From NCBI RefSeq assembly GCF_001556185.1, contig NZ_LSIJ01000003.1, forward strand, positions 1 through 64,000: a DNA stretch of 64,000 bases, in the 5' to 3' direction. A program made the translations under genes and the position numbers. Within the stretch, counting starts at the first letter, position 1, and every line of letters begins with the position of its first letter. Below are positions 1 through 9,967 of the stretch, in pieces. Source of the DNA: Sphingomonas sp. CCH10-B3 (lineage in GTDB: Bacteria; Pseudomonadota; Alphaproteobacteria; Sphingomonadales; Sphingomonadaceae). Under the pieces are notes generated by a model that saw only the letters and a list, made by a program, of their open reading frames with translations, was not told the DNA's origin and searched no databases.

Positions 1-1073
1 CCCCACACCCACCCCCAAAAGCTGATCGAAATCAGAATCATGATCGGGTTGATCGTGAGGCGATGGCCGACCACCAGCGGGGTGATGACATTGGCCTCGA
101 GCAGATGCGCACCGATCATGATCAGCGCCGGAACGAGCGCGACCCCGGGATCCGAAAACACCATCAATCCGCCGAGCGCCAGCAGCATCGCCGCCGCAAT
201 CGGCCCGAAATAGGGAATGTAGTTGAGCAGCGCGACGATACCGCCCCACATCAGCGGATAGGGCATCCCCATGATCCAGAGTGCCACCGCGATCACCAGC
301 CCGAGCGCGAGATTGATGACGGTGATCGTGCCCAGATAAGACGACGTGTCATCGACCACGTCCTGGATCACGCGCGCGGTGGCAAGCGCGCCGTCGAAGC
401 TGGCGCGCGACGTGATCGTCTGGCGCCGCAGCCGGGTCCAGCCGCTCAGGAAGAAATAGACGATCAGCGTGCCGAAGAAGATGTGGATGAAAACGCTCGG
501 CGCCGACACCGCGACCAGTTCGACCAGTGATCGCGGCGGCACGGCGGTTGCCTGCGCAGCGTCAGCGACATTCTTGGCCGATCCCGCTGCGAGCCGCATC
601 GCGGTCTTGTCGACATATTTTTCGATGCTGTTGTAGAATTCGAGCAGCGGCTTCAGGTTCATCTGGATGCGGCCGATGCGTTCGGGCAGCAAGCGGAAGA
701 ACTGGACCGCCGGCACGATGATCGCCGCGAGCACGATATTCGCGACACCAAGGAACCCGACGACGCAGATCAGCGATGCGACCGGCGCAGGAATCCGCCG
801 CCGTTCTAGCCATTCGAGAATCGGTACCAGCGCGACGGCAATCACCAGTGCCGCCGTCACTGGCAGGAAGAATTCGGCCCCCGCCTTCAGCGCGAACGGC
901 AACGCAATGACAAGGCCGACGCCCGCGATCAGCGTCAATGCCGCGAGCAGGCGATCGCGGCGATCGGCAACCTCATCACTTTCGGCCGGCGCGGGCTGGG
1001 GCACGACGGACGGCGCCGGTACTGGCGCCACGTCCATGTTCACCGCCGTTGATGCGTCGCTCGGCCCGTCCAC
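1..1073 (-). CDS. AI-2E family transporter (partial, C-terminus outside window)
   Basis: Inner-membrane permease of the AI-2E/PerM (TqsA-like) superfamily; the substrate cannot be told from sequence. About 357 residues are visible. After a short acidic cytoplasmic N-terminus there are two hydrophobic segments, then a long soluble stretch, then more membrane segments ending in the family's conserved tail with PYFGPIAAA and the region EANVITPLVVGHRLTINPI. The window begins before the stop codon, so the end is missing. I chose a GTG start because GAGGAG lies six bases upstream; an in-frame ATG twelve codons later (1037) has a poorer site. It diverges from glpK with about 70 bases between. Family assignment is secure, function is not. 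Confidence 0.85.
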   Translation of the reverse strand, partial: MDGPSDASTAVNMDVAPVPAPSVVPQPAPAESDEVADRRDRLLAALTLIAGVGLVIALPFALKAGAEFFLPVTAALVIAVALVPILEWLERRRIPAPVASLICVVGFLGVANIVLAAIIVPAVQFFRLLPERIGRIQMNLKPLLEFYNSIEKYVDKTAMRLAAGSAKNVADAAQATAVPPRSLVELVAVSAPSVFIHIFFGTLIVYFFLSGWTRLRRQTITSRASFDGALATARVIQDVVDDTSSYLGTITVINLALGLVIAVALWIMGMPYPLMWGGIVALLNYIPYFGPIAAAMLLALGGLMVFSDPGVALVPALIMIGAHLLEANVITPLVVGHRLTINPIMILISISFWGWVW

Positions 1074-1141
1074 GTGATGCTCCTCGATCCGGCATCACTA
1101 GCTGCATTCCTTCGCTGCGCAATCCCGGCTAGCTTGGGTGC

Positions 1142-2629
1142 ATGAGCGACATCATTCTGGTCATCGACGAAGGCACCACTTCGACGCGCGCCATGGCATT
1201 CGCCGCCGACGGCGCCTGCCTTGCCACCCACGCGCTGGAACTGACCCAGCATTATCCGCAGCCTGGCTGGGTCGAACATGACGCTGCCGAAATCTGGGCG
1301 CACACGCTGGCAGTGACGCGCGATGTGATCGAGCAGGTCGGCGGGGCCGAGCGAGTCGCCGCGATCGGCATCACCAACCAGCGCGAGACGGTCGTGTTCT
1401 GGGACAAGACCACCGGCGAGCCGCTCGCGCCCGCGATCGTGTGGCAGGACCGCCGCACCGCCGCCGATTGCCAGGCGCTGAAGGAAGCGGGGCATGAAGC
1501 CGCCGTGCAGGCCAAGACCGGGCTGCTGCTCGATCCCTATTTCTCGGGCTCGAAGATCGGCTGGGCGCTGCGCCACTGGCCGCAGCTTGCCGAAGCGGGC
1601 GACCGGCTGGCGGTCGGAACGGTCGAAAGCTGGCTCGTCTGGAAATTGACCGCCAATGAAAGCCGGGGCGGCCTGCACATCACCGACGCGACCAACGCGA
1701 GCCGCACCGCGCTGATGGCGATCGGCAGCGGCGGCTGGGACGATGGCCTGATCGACCTGTTCGGTGCCCCACGCGCAGCGCTGCCCGAGATCGTCGATTG
1801 CGCCGGACGTTTCGGCGAGACCACGCTGTTCGGCGCCGCCATCCCGATTTGCGGCATGGCCGGCGACCAGCAGGCGGCGACGATCGGTCAGGCGTGCCTC
1901 GCGCCCGGCGAGACCAAGGCGACCTTCGGTACCGGCGCTTTCATCCTGACGCAGGCAGGCGCGATCCCGCCGGTGTCGCACCACCGGCTGCTGTCGACGG
2001 TCGCGTGGCAATTGGGCGGCAAGCGCGCCTATGCGCTCGAAGGATCGGTGTTTGTCGCCGGCAGCCTGATCAAATGGCTGCGCGATTCGATCGGCATAAT
2101 CGGCACCGCGGCCGAGACCGAGGCGCTCGCGCGCAGCGTCGCCGACAATGGCGGCGTGTACCTCGTCCCTGCCCTCTCCGGCCTCGGCGCGCCGTGGTGG
2201 CAGCCCGAGGCACGCGGCGCGATTTCGGGGCTCAGCTTCACCAACACCCGCGCGCACATCGTCCGCGCGGCGCTGGAGGCGATGGCGCATCAGGCGAACG
2301 ACCTGAAGACCGCCTTTGCGGCCGACGGTGTCGACTGGGCGAGCCTGCGGATCGACGGCGGCATGGTCGCCAACGACTGGATGGCGCAGGACATGGCCGA
2401 CATCCTCGCCATCCCCGTCGAACGCCCCGCCTTTGCCGAAACGACGGCGCTCGGCGCGGCGATGCTCGCGGGGGTCGGCAGCGGGCTGTTCGGCGGGCTG
2501 GAGGCGGCAAGCGCGATGCGGGGGACGGTCGAGCGGTTCGAGCCGGAGATGGCGGTGGATGTGCGCGAGGCACGGCTGGCGGGGTGGCAGCGGGCGGTGG
2601 AGAGCGTGGTGGCGCTAGCCGGGGGCTGA
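1142..2629 (+). CDS. glpK: glycerol kinase
   Basis: Phosphorylates glycerol with ATP to sn-glycerol 3-phosphate in the cytoplasm. The 495-residue length matches the FGGY-family glycerol kinases. The N-terminus carries the phosphate-binding motif DEGTTSTRAM at about residues 10-19, followed by the typical GITNQRETVVFWD segment and IVWQDRRTA. The C-terminal half has GLGAPWW, DGGMVANDWMAQ and ETTALGAAMLAG, all characteristic of GlpK rather than other sugar kinases. It stands alone here: no glpF facilitator or glpD dehydrogenase is adjacent, unlike many bacterial glp operons. It converges on the M20 peptidase with 120 bases between, in which I see no clear terminator. Confidence 0.95.
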   Translation: MSDIILVIDEGTTSTRAMAFAADGACLATHALELTQHYPQPGWVEHDAAEIWAHTLAVTRDVIEQVGGAERVAAIGITNQRETVVFWDKTTGEPLAPAIVWQDRRTAADCQALKEAGHEAAVQAKTGLLLDPYFSGSKIGWALRHWPQLAEAGDRLAVGTVESWLVWKLTANESRGGLHITDATNASRTALMAIGSGGWDDGLIDLFGAPRAALPEIVDCAGRFGETTLFGAAIPICGMAGDQQAATIGQACLAPGETKATFGTGAFILTQAGAIPPVSHHRLLSTVAWQLGGKRAYALEGSVFVAGSLIKWLRDSIGIIGTAAETEALARSVADNGGVYLVPALSGLGAPWWQPEARGAISGLSFTNTRAHIVRAALEAMAHQANDLKTAFAADGVDWASLRIDGGMVANDWMAQDMADILAIPVERPAFAETTALGAAMLAGVGSGLFGGLEAASAMRGTVERFEPEMAVDVREARLAGWQRAVESVVALAGG

Positions 2630-2749
2630 GCGGGCGAGCGGTTCAGACGCGGGTCTCGACGGCGCGAAATCCGTTCAAATTGCAGGAGCTTCGGCTTGTT
2701 ATAGCCCGGACCCGACCGGAGCCCCTCCACGCTTGAGGGATGACGATCT

Positions 2750-4147
2750 TTACTTCGCACCTGCATAGGCTTTGACGAGGTCGAACAGATAATCCCGCCC
2801 GGTCATCAGCCATTTAACCGAAATGCGTTCGTTCAGGCCATGGGCGTTGTTCGAACCGTCGCTTAGCAAACCCGGCACGCCATAGGTCGGCACGCCGGCG
2901 GCGATAAGGAAGCGCGCATCGGTAGCGCCCGTGCTCATCGACGGTACGATCGGCACGCCGGGGAAATGCTGCTTCGCCAGCGTTGCTGCCTTGTCATAGA
3001 CTTCGCCCGCCAGCGGCGGCGGTGCGTTGACCGGATTGACCGGCGGCACGGCGACGATCGTCACCGGGGCGTCGCCAATCGCCGCTTTCAACTGCGCGCC
3101 CACATCGCTGGGGGTGTCGGTCGGGAACATGCGGCAGTTGATATTGGCAAAGGCGCGCTGGGGCAGCGCGTTGATGGCATGACCACCTTCGATCTGTGTC
3201 GCGACACAGGTGGTACGCAGCAGTGAATGAAAGCGCGGGTCTTTCGAAACGATCGCATCCGCCGCCTTGTCAGTCGGGTTGGCGACAAGCTTGAGCATCG
3301 CTTCGCCCATCGGTCCCGGGGTCATCTTACCGAGCGCCGTGAAACTCGCGCGAGTGATTTCGCTCATGCGAATTGGGAACTCATAAGCCGCGATACGATT
3401 CATGGCTGTCGAAAGCGCATAGATGGCGTTATCCGGGCGCGGCACCGAACTATGACCGCCGGGGTTGATCGCTTCGACCTTGAAATTCTGGCTTACCTTC
3501 TCGCCCGCCTGAAAGATCAAGGCAAGCGGCGTGCCATCGGCCTTCAGCGAGCCACCGCCACCCTCGTTCAGGGCGAAACTCGCCTTGATCCAGTCGGGGT
3601 GTTTTTCGATCAGCCAGCGAACGTTGTTGATGCGCGCGCCCGATTCTTCGCCGCAACTGAGCAGCAGCTTGATCGTGCGCTTCGGCTTCGCACCGGCAAC
3701 CTTCAATCGCGCCATCGTGTCGGTCCAGATTGCCGCCTGCGCCTTGTCGTCGGCGGCACCACGGGCATAGAACCAGCCGTCTTCCTCGATCAGCGTGAAC
3801 GGATCCCGCGTCCAGTCTTCGCGCTTTGCCTCGACCACGTCGAGATGGGCAAGGAGCATGACGGCACCCAGTTTCGGGTCGCTACCGGCAAAGGTCGCGA
3901 TCAGCCCGCCATCAAGCGGCAGGTTTTCGGGAAAGAAGACGTTGAGATCGGCATCGGTAAAACCCGCCGACTTCAGGCGCGCCGCCATCCGTGTGGCAGC
4001 CAGCGTGCAATCACCATTACTATGGGTGGTATTAGTCTCGACAAGCTCTTTGTAAAGTTCACGGAACTGCTGCTGGTCAGGCCGCGGGGCTGCGTTGGCC
4101 ATCGACGCCGAAAATAAGAGTGTCGCTGCGACGAGAAGAACCTTCAT
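2750..4147 (-). CDS. exported M20 family metallopeptidase
   Basis: Zinc-dependent M20/M28-type amidohydrolase, probably periplasmic. A signal peptide covers about residues 1-19 (cleavage near ANA-AP). Metal and catalytic motifs are visible: LLAHLDVVEAKREDW (about residue 95), RGAADDKAQ with the bridging Asp, SCGEESG with the Glu pair, and STGATDARFL near the C-terminus. A dimerisation domain interrupts the catalytic domain (region around GGHSSVPRPDNAIYAL). The 465-residue length is usual for exported M20 members annotated as carboxypeptidase-like. Substrate is unknown; peptides or N-acylated amino acids are likely. It faces glpK convergently and stands alone as a transcription unit. Confidence 0.88.
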   Translation of the reverse strand: MKVLLVAATLLFSASMANAAPRPDQQQFRELYKELVETNTTHSNGDCTLAATRMAARLKSAGFTDADLNVFFPENLPLDGGLIATFAGSDPKLGAVMLLAHLDVVEAKREDWTRDPFTLIEEDGWFYARGAADDKAQAAIWTDTMARLKVAGAKPKRTIKLLLSCGEESGARINNVRWLIEKHPDWIKASFALNEGGGGSLKADGTPLALIFQAGEKVSQNFKVEAINPGGHSSVPRPDNAIYALSTAMNRIAAYEFPIRMSEITRASFTALGKMTPGPMGEAMLKLVANPTDKAADAIVSKDPRFHSLLRTTCVATQIEGGHAINALPQRAFANINCRMFPTDTPSDVGAQLKAAIGDAPVTIVAVPPVNPVNAPPPLAGEVYDKAATLAKQHFPGVPIVPSMSTGATDARFLIAAGVPTYGVPGLLSDGSNNAHGLNERISVKWLMTGRDYLFDLVKAYAGAK

Positions 4148-4290
4148 TTCAACCCCTTATCTGTGCCCATGACCATAGAGGTCGTCGCGGCACATATGCC
4201 AACGTGACTGCATGTTGCATGGCAAAATGAAACGGCTGCGGCGGCTCGTCATGGCATGCGCTAATCGCAGCCTGCGCCGATCGCCTCCCG

Positions 4291-6057
4291 TTACGCCGCC
4301 ACCCCCACCCGATCTTCGAACAACACCTTCAAATCCTTCTTCAAAATCTTCCCGTTCGCATTCCTCGGAAGCGTTTCCTCCACAAACCGGATCGCCACCG
4401 GCATCTTGAATGCCGCCAGATGCTGCCGCACCCACGCCTGCAACTCCGCCTCGGTCGCGCTCGTGCCGGGTGCGAGGTGCACCACCGCTGCCGGTTCCTC
4501 GCCCAGCGTGCGGTGCGGCAGGCCGATCAGCGCGCAGTCGGTGACCGCAGGATGCGCGTAGAGGACGTTTTCGACTTCGCTCGAATAGATGTTTTCGCCG
4601 CCGCGGATGATCATGTCCTTGGCGCGGTCGACGATGTAGAGGAAGCCTTCCTCGTCGAGCCGGGCGAGGTCGCCGGTGCGCACCCAGCCGTCGACGAAGG
4701 TCGCCGCCGTCGCTTCGGGCTTGTTCCAATAACCCTTCACGATCATCGGCCCGCGCGCCCAGAGCTCGCCGACCTCGCCGATGGGGAGTTCGTTGACGCC
4801 GTCTTCGTCCATGATCTTCAGGTCAGCGACCGCGACCGGCGGGCCGGCGCTGGTCGGGCGGTTGAGATAATCCTCCGCGCTATGGCCGGTGACGGTCGCC
4901 ATCGTCTCGGTCATTCCCCAGCCATTGCCGGGCAGCGCGCCGAATTCGGTGTAAATCCGCTTGACCAGCTCGGGCGCCGAGGGCGCGCCGCCATAGGCGA
5001 TCGCTTCGAGCGACGAGAGATCGTACTTTGCCCGGTCGGGATGTTCGAGCAGCTGCCAGGCGATCGTCGGCACGCCGCCGGTCGCATGGACCTTCTCGCG
5101 CTCGATGATTTCCATGGCGCGGACGGCATCCCATTTGCGCATGAAGATCAGCGTCGATCCGCTCGCGACCGCGCCCATCATCCCGGCGCTGCACGCGGTC
5201 ACATGGAACAGCGGGATGCAGGTGAGCATCGTCTTGGGTGTCGGCGCGGGGATTTCGTCGCCGCGCCGCAGCAGCGTCCGCGCGCCCGAATAACCGCTCG
5301 AAAAGATGTTGGTGATGAGGTTGCGATGCGTGCCGAGCGCGCCCTTGGGATTCCCCGTCGTGCCGCTGGTGTAGAAGATCGTCGCATCGTCCTCGGGGAC
5401 GATCTCGACCGGCGGCAGGCCGGCTTCGGGGAGCGCGGCCCAGTCGTGCGGCGTCCCGATCAGCGCCTCGAACGCGCTCGCCTTGCCGTCGAGCGGAGTG
5501 ACGGAGCGGCTGACATAGATGCACTCGAGATCGGGCAGCGCGTCATAATGCTCGGCCAGCCGCGCGTGGCGCTCGCCGTCGATGAACAGGATGCGGCTGC
5601 CTGAGTCCTTCAGTCCATATTCGAGCTCGGCGCCGGTCCACCAGGCATTGAGCGGCACCACGATCGCGCCGATCGACACGCCCGCGAAAAACACGACCGG
5701 CCATTCGGGCAGGTTGCGCATGCACAGGGCGACGCGGTCGCCCTTCTGGACCCCCATCTCGACCAGCTTGCCCGCGAGTGCTGCGACTGCGCGGTAATGC
5801 GCTTCGTAAGTGACGCGCTCATCCTCATGGATCGTGAATTCGCGCGCGCCGTGCGCCCGCGATAGCATCACGATCTGCGCGAGATTGGCGGGAGCATGTT
5901 TCCACACGCGTGTCGGCACGCCGCGAATATCGATGGTCTCCATCTCGAAGCGCGATCCCGGCGCAGTCAGCGCCGCCTCGATCTCCTTCAGGCCCATCTT
6001 GGGCCACGCAGGGTCGAGCGCGATCAGGGGTTCGCTAAGGGTGGTCGCCACGGGCAT
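4291..6057 (-). CDS. class I adenylate-forming acyl-CoA ligase
   Basis: Activates a carboxylic acid to its acyl-AMP and then the CoA thioester. The 588 residues include the P-loop-like AMP-binding motif TIFYTSGTTGNPKG (about 229-242), the motif GWGMTETMATVTG, the hinge region TGDLARLDEEGFLYIVDR, and the C-terminal catalytic lysine region PRNANGKILKKDL. An unusual 40-residue N-terminal extension precedes the normal family start. Such ligases in sphingomonads are often annotated as long-chain or medium-chain fatty acid ligases, but substrate cannot be read from sequence. It diverges from the β-oxidation block at 6180-14789, which suggests it feeds that pathway. A strong dyad lies between the two. 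Confidence 0.88.
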   Translation of the reverse strand: MPVATTLSEPLIALDPAWPKMGLKEIEAALTAPGSRFEMETIDIRGVPTRVWKHAPANLAQIVMLSRAHGAREFTIHEDERVTYEAHYRAVAALAGKLVEMGVQKGDRVALCMRNLPEWPVVFFAGVSIGAIVVPLNAWWTGAELEYGLKDSGSRILFIDGERHARLAEHYDALPDLECIYVSRSVTPLDGKASAFEALIGTPHDWAALPEAGLPPVEIVPEDDATIFYTSGTTGNPKGALGTHRNLITNIFSSGYSGARTLLRRGDEIPAPTPKTMLTCIPLFHVTACSAGMMGAVASGSTLIFMRKWDAVRAMEIIEREKVHATGGVPTIAWQLLEHPDRAKYDLSSLEAIAYGGAPSAPELVKRIYTEFGALPGNGWGMTETMATVTGHSAEDYLNRPTSAGPPVAVADLKIMDEDGVNELPIGEVGELWARGPMIVKGYWNKPEATAATFVDGWVRTGDLARLDEEGFLYIVDRAKDMIIRGGENIYSSEVENVLYAHPAVTDCALIGLPHRTLGEEPAAVVHLAPGTSATEAELQAWVRQHLAAFKMPVAIRFVEETLPRNANGKILKKDLKVLFEDRVGVAA

Positions 6058-6081
6058 CTCTCCAGCACTTGAATTTCGGGT

Positions 6082-6106
6082 TTGGCTTATCCGCCATTTA
6101 AGCCAA
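6082..6106. promoter_or_regulatory. perfect dyad in divergent promoter region
   Basis: TTGGCTTA-N9-TAAGCCAA, an 8-bp perfect inverted repeat, lies midway between the divergent acyl-CoA ligase and serine hydrolase genes. The 17-bp centre spacing fits a dimeric helix-turn-helix regulator. The regulator is not identified; a TGGCTTAA half-site also occurs just upstream of the acyl-CoA dehydrogenase gene near 24350. Confidence 0.5.
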
Positions 6107-6179
6107 GGTTAGTGTTGATTCGGACCGCGCTCAAGGCAATAGGAGTGCGAAGGTTCGAACCAGGGGTATGGAGAGGCTT

Positions 6180-7397
6180 ATGGCATTGGCGGACCCTGAA
6201 GCGCATGGCTTCGACACCCGGCGGCTGGCGCGGATCGATGCGCTGTTGAACGAGCGCTACGTCGCACCGGGGCTGCTGCCGAATGCGCAACTGCTGATCG
6301 CGCGCGACGGCGAGATCGTGCATTTCTCGCACCACGGCGCCGCGCGAGAGGGCGGTGCGCCGATCGACCAGACCAGCCTGTTTCGAATCGCGAGCATGAC
6401 CAAGCCGATCACCTCGATCGCGTTCATGATGCTGGTCGAGGAAGGCAAGGTCGCGGTCGACACGCCGGTCCACCACGTCCTGCCCGAGTTCAAGGGGATC
6501 GGCGTCTATAACGGCGGCGGCGGCGGCGTGCCGTTCATGACCAAGCCGACGACCGAGCCGATGCGGATGCTCGACCTGCTGCGCCACACCAGCGGGCTGA
6601 CCTATGGTTTCCAGAACCGCTCGAACGTCGATGCCGCCTACCGCGAGGGCAGGCTCGAGAATTGGCACGGCAATTTCGATCTCGACGAATTCGTCGGCGC
6701 GCTCGGCAAGATCCCGCTCGAATTCTCGCCCGGCGAGGCATGGAATTATTCGGTCGCGACCGACGTGCTCGGCGCGATCATCCAGCGCGTCAGCGGCATG
6801 AAGCTCGACGACTTCTTCCGCACGCGCATTTTCGAACCGCTCGGCATGCACGACACGTTCTTCGCGGTGCCCGAGGACAAGGTCCACCGGCTGACCGACT
6901 GCTATGACTGGGTCCCGGGCGGTAAGAAAATGTTCGATCGCGGCGAGAAAAGCGCGTGGAGCCGCCAGCCGCGCTTCCTGTCGGGTGGCGGCGGGCTCGT
7001 GTCGACCGCGCTCGACTATCACCGTTTCTGCGCGATGTGCCTGAATGGCGGGATACTCGACGGTGTGCGGATCGTGTCGCGCAAGACGCTTCAACTGATG
7101 ACGCTCAACCACCTGCCCGGCGGCAAGGACCTGGCGTCGTTGTCGAAATCGCTGTTCAGCGAGACGCAGAATGCCGGCACCGGTTTCGGCCTCGGCTTTG
7201 CGGTCAACATGGATGTCGCGAAATCGATGATGCCGGGCTCGGTGGGCGAATATTATTGGGGCGGCATGTTCTCGACCGCCTTCTTCATCGACCCGGTCGA
7301 GCGCATCCACATGGTGTTCATGACCCAGCTGCGCCCGTCGAACAGCTACCCGATCCGCCGCGAATTGAAGACACTGATCTATTCCGCGCTGACGTAA
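6180..7397 (+). CDS. serine hydrolase, class C beta-lactamase fold (EstB-like)
   Basis: Predicted esterase or amidase of the beta-lactamase/transpeptidase-like superfamily. The nucleophile motif S-M-T-K is at about residues 72-75 and the second motif tyrosine (W-N-Y-S) at about 190. A late G-G-M-F-S segment probably supplies the third motif in place of K-T-G. There is no signal peptide, which points to a cytoplasmic esterase rather than a resistance enzyme. I placed the start at the second ATG because GGAG lies six bases upstream; the ATG at 6168 is an alternative adding four residues. It leads a co-directional row of CoA-ester catabolic genes, so it may release an acid from an ester substrate. 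Confidence 0.85.
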   Translation: MALADPEAHGFDTRRLARIDALLNERYVAPGLLPNAQLLIARDGEIVHFSHHGAAREGGAPIDQTSLFRIASMTKPITSIAFMMLVEEGKVAVDTPVHHVLPEFKGIGVYNGGGGGVPFMTKPTTEPMRMLDLLRHTSGLTYGFQNRSNVDAAYREGRLENWHGNFDLDEFVGALGKIPLEFSPGEAWNYSVATDVLGAIIQRVSGMKLDDFFRTRIFEPLGMHDTFFAVPEDKVHRLTDCYDWVPGGKKMFDRGEKSAWSRQPRFLSGGGGLVSTALDYHRFCAMCLNGGILDGVRIVSRKTLQLMTLNHLPGGKDLASLSKSLFSETQNAGTGFGLGFAVNMDVAKSMMPGSVGEYYWGGMFSTAFFIDPVERIHMVFMTQLRPSNSYPIRRELKTLIYSALT

Positions 7398-7409
7398 CAG
7401 CATCCGCCG

Positions 7410-7490
7410 GTGCTCCTGCGAAAGCAGGAGCCCAGAACCACGAAGCGCCGCGCAGGCGGCCCTGGCCCCCCGCTTTCGCGGGGGAATAAT
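7410..7490. repeat. intergenic palindromic repeat
   Basis: Two small hairpins, GCTCCTGCGAAAGCAGGAGC near 7412 and CCCCGCTTTCGCGGGG near 7468, bracket a short spacer between the serine hydrolase and the hydratase/dehydrogenase gene. The arms resemble the REP-like element at 16515. The right edge lies next to the GGAGAG ribosome binding site of the next gene. Confidence 0.6.
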
Positions 7491-7502
7491 GGAGAGAATG
7501 AT

Positions 7503-9533
7503 ATGACTTCGCCCATCACCACCGAACGGCACGGCGACGTGCTCGTCGTCATCTCCAACAGCCCGCCGGTCAACGCGCTCGGCGCCGCCGTGCGGCAGGG
7601 CCTCGATGTGGGGGTCAAGGAAGGGCTCGGCGACCCCAGCATCAAGGCGATCGTCATCCGCTGCGACGGCAAGACCTTTTTCGCGGGTGCCGACATCACC
7701 GAATTCGGCAAGCCGATGCAGGAGCCGGGCCTCCCCACCCTGCTCGACATGATCGAAGCCGCCGACAAGCCGGTGATCGCGGCCTTCCACGGCACCGCGC
7801 TCGGCGGCGGCTGCGAAGTGACGCTCGCCTGCCATTACCGGATCGCCGATCCGAAGGCGGTGATCGGCACGCCCGAAGTCAAGCTCGGCCTGCTCCCCGG
7901 TGCCGGCGGCACCCAGCGCATCCCGCGCGTCGCAGGCGTCAAGCTCGCGCTGCAGATGACCGCGATCGGCGATCCGATTCCGGCGAAGGTCGCGCTCGAC
8001 GCAGGCCTGATCGACCGGATCGCCGGCGACGGCACGCTCGCCGAAGACGCGATCGCCTTTGCCCGCGAAGTCGCCGATGTGCGCCCGCTGCCGCGCGCGA
8101 GCGAAAAGACCGCGACGCCCGATCCCGAAGCCGTTGCCGCGTTTAAGGCCGCCAATGCCAAGCGCTTCCGCGGCTTCGATGCGCCTGCCGCCAACATCGC
8201 CTGCGTCGAAAAGGCCACCGACGGCTCGACCTTCGAGGAAGGCATCAAGTTCGAGCGGCAGGAATTCATGAAGCTGATGCTGGGCACGCAGAGCGCCGCC
8301 CAGCGCCACCTGTTCTTCGCCGAGCGCCAGGCCGCCAAGATCGACGGCATCGATCCCAACATCGCGCTGCGCCAAATCAAGAAGGTCGGCGTGATCGGCG
8401 CGGGCACGATGGGCGGCGGCATTTCGATGAACTTCCTGTCGGTCGGCATCCCGGTGACGATCGTCGAGATGCAGCAGGAAGCGCTCGATCGCGGCACCGG
8501 CGTGATCCGCAAGAATTACGAAGCCTCGGCCGCCAAGGGGCGCCTCAAGCCCGAACAGGTCGACGCCGCGATGGGCGCACTGACCCCCACGCTCAGCCTC
8601 GACGATCTCGCCGACTGCGATCTTGTGATCGAAGCGGTCTATGAGAATATGGACGTCAAGAAGGAACTGTTCGGCAAGCTCGACGCGATCGTGAAGCCCG
8701 GCGCGATCCTCGCGTCGAACACGTCGTATCTCAACATCGACGAGATCGCCGCCTCGACCAGCCGCCCGCAGGACGTGCTCGGCATGCACTTCTTCTCGCC
8801 TGCCAACGTCATGAAGCTTTTGGAAGTCGTGCGCGGCGCCAAGACCGCCGACGACGTGCTGGCAACGGTGATGGCGCTCGCCAAGACGATCAAGAAAGTC
8901 GCGGTGGTGGCGGGCGTGTGCCACGGCTTCATCGGCAACCGCATGCTGATGCCGCGTCAGGTCGAGGCCAACAAGCTGCTGATGGAGGGCGCGACGCCCG
9001 AGCAGATCGACCGCGTCCATGTCGAATTCGGCATGCCGATGGGGCCGTTCCAGATGAGCGATCTCGCCGGCGTCGACATCGGCTGGCACCGCGACCCGAG
9101 TCGCATCGAAAGCATCCGCGATGCGCTGTGCGCCGAGGATCGCTGGGGCCAGAAAAAGGGCGCGGGCTTCTACGACTATGACGAGAAGCGCAACCCGACG
9201 CCCTCCCCGCGCGTCGCCGAGATCATCGAGGATTTCCGCAGCCGCTCAAACCTGCCCAAGCGCGAGATCAGCGACGAGGAAATCATCGAACGCACGCTCT
9301 ACACGATGGTCAACGAAGGCGCGCTGATCCTCGAAGAGAAGATGGCGCAGCGCGCGTCGGACATCGATGTCGTGTGGATCTATGGCTATGGCTGGCCGGT
9401 CTATCGCGGCGGCCCGATGTTCTGGGGCGATACCGTCGGCGCCAAGACGATCGTCGCGGGGCTCGAAAAGCACGGCTTCAAGGTCGCCGAACTGCTGAAG
9501 ACCAACGCCGAGACGGGGAGCCGGTTCAAGTGA
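7503..9533 (+). CDS. fused enoyl-CoA hydratase / 3-hydroxyacyl-CoA dehydrogenase
   Basis: Bifunctional β-oxidation enzyme (FadB/FadJ-like, 676 residues): hydrates the 2,3-enoyl-CoA and oxidises the 3-hydroxyacyl-CoA with NAD. The crotonase domain occupies about residues 1-190, with [14 protein letters not shown] for the oxyanion hole and [15 protein letters not shown] with the catalytic Glu. The Rossmann domain starts with [14 protein letters not shown] at about 296, followed by GMHFFSPAN with the catalytic His and GFIGNRM. Two C-terminal helical domains finish with [13 protein letters not shown]. An upstream in-frame ATG exists inside the repeat, but GGAGAG seven bases before this ATG decides the start. 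No thiolase partner is encoded nearby, so the thiolytic step must come from elsewhere. Confidence 0.93.
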   Translation: MTSPITTERHGDVLVVISNSPPVNALGAAVRQGLDVGVKEGLGDPSIKAIVIRCDGKTFFAGADITEFGKPMQEPGLPTLLDMIEAADKPVIAAFHGTALGGGCEVTLACHYRIADPKAVIGTPEVKLGLLPGAGGTQRIPRVAGVKLALQMTAIGDPIPAKVALDAGLIDRIAGDGTLAEDAIAFAREVADVRPLPRASEKTATPDPEAVAAFKAANAKRFRGFDAPAANIACVEKATDGSTFEEGIKFERQEFMKLMLGTQSAAQRHLFFAERQAAKIDGIDPNIALRQIKKVGVIGAGTMGGGISMNFLSVGIPVTIVEMQQEALDRGTGVIRKNYEASAAKGRLKPEQVDAAMGALTPTLSLDDLADCDLVIEAVYENMDVKKELFGKLDAIVKPGAILASNTSYLNIDEIAASTSRPQDVLGMHFFSPANVMKLLEVVRGAKTADDVLATVMALAKTIKKVAVVAGVCHGFIGNRMLMPRQVEANKLLMEGATPEQIDRVHVEFGMPMGPFQMSDLAGVDIGWHRDPSRIESIRDALCAEDRWGQKKGAGFYDYDEKRNPTPSPRVAEIIEDFRSRSNLPKREISDEEIIERTLYTMVNEGALILEEKMAQRASDIDVVWIYGYGWPVYRGGPMFWGDTVGAKTIVAGLEKHGFKVAELLKTNAETGSRFK

Positions 9534-9967
9534 GTACCGCTGCCCCGGCGATCGCGGAAGTCCCGGCCGAGCTCGGCTTCCGGCTCAACTTCTTCAAGCT
9601 GATCGTCGCCGATATGGAGGCGGCAATCGCCTTCTACACCGGCGCTTTCGGCATGGTCGAAGCGGGGCCGCGAGTCGATCTGCCCGAAGTCGAGGAAGCG
9701 ATGCTGACGATGCCGGGGGATCGGTTCACGCTGGTGCTCTATCGCTGGAAGGATGGGCGCGACCTTGCGCTCGGCACCGCGCATGGGCCGGTCGGCTTCC
9801 TCACCAAGGACGTCGACGCGGCCTATGCGCGCTTGCTCGATCACGGCGCGACATCGCGGCGCAAGCCGTTCGCGCTCGGCCCGATGAAGATTGCCTTCGT
9901 CGCCGATCCGGAAGGGCATGAAGTCGAGCTGGTGCAGTTCGTCCGGAACGAGACACCATCGGCATGA
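9530..9967 (+). CDS. VOC (glyoxalase/bleomycin resistance) family protein
   Basis: Small 145-residue vicinal-oxygen-chelate protein of unknown reaction. Two βαβββ modules are apparent, the first starting at [21 protein letters not shown] and the second at [21 protein letters not shown], ending with [15 protein letters not shown], whose Glu is a usual metal ligand. The GTG start overlaps the stop of the upstream gene (GTGA), with GGGGAG upstream, so the two are translationally coupled. Its ATGA overlap with the downstream amidase indicates one operon. Possible roles include an epimerase, isomerase or lyase for an intermediate of the local pathway; nothing in the sequence decides this. Confidence 0.82.
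   Translation: MSTAAPAIAEVPAELGFRLNFFKLIVADMEAAIAFYTGAFGMVEAGPRVDLPEVEEAMLTMPGDRFTLVLYRWKDGRDLALGTAHGPVGFLTKDVDAAYARLLDHGATSRRKPFALGPMKIAFVADPEGHEVELVQFVRNETPSA

Noticed and set aside
6180-7397. Class C beta-lactamase resistance gene
   Set aside because: No signal peptide, and the third motif is not the usual K-T-G; an EstB-like esterase is more likely.
6087-9089. 1000-codon open frame on the minus strand
   Set aside because: It lies wholly antisense to the serine hydrolase and hydratase/dehydrogenase genes, is rich in His/Arg/Asp as expected from antisense of GC-biased codons, and matches no family.
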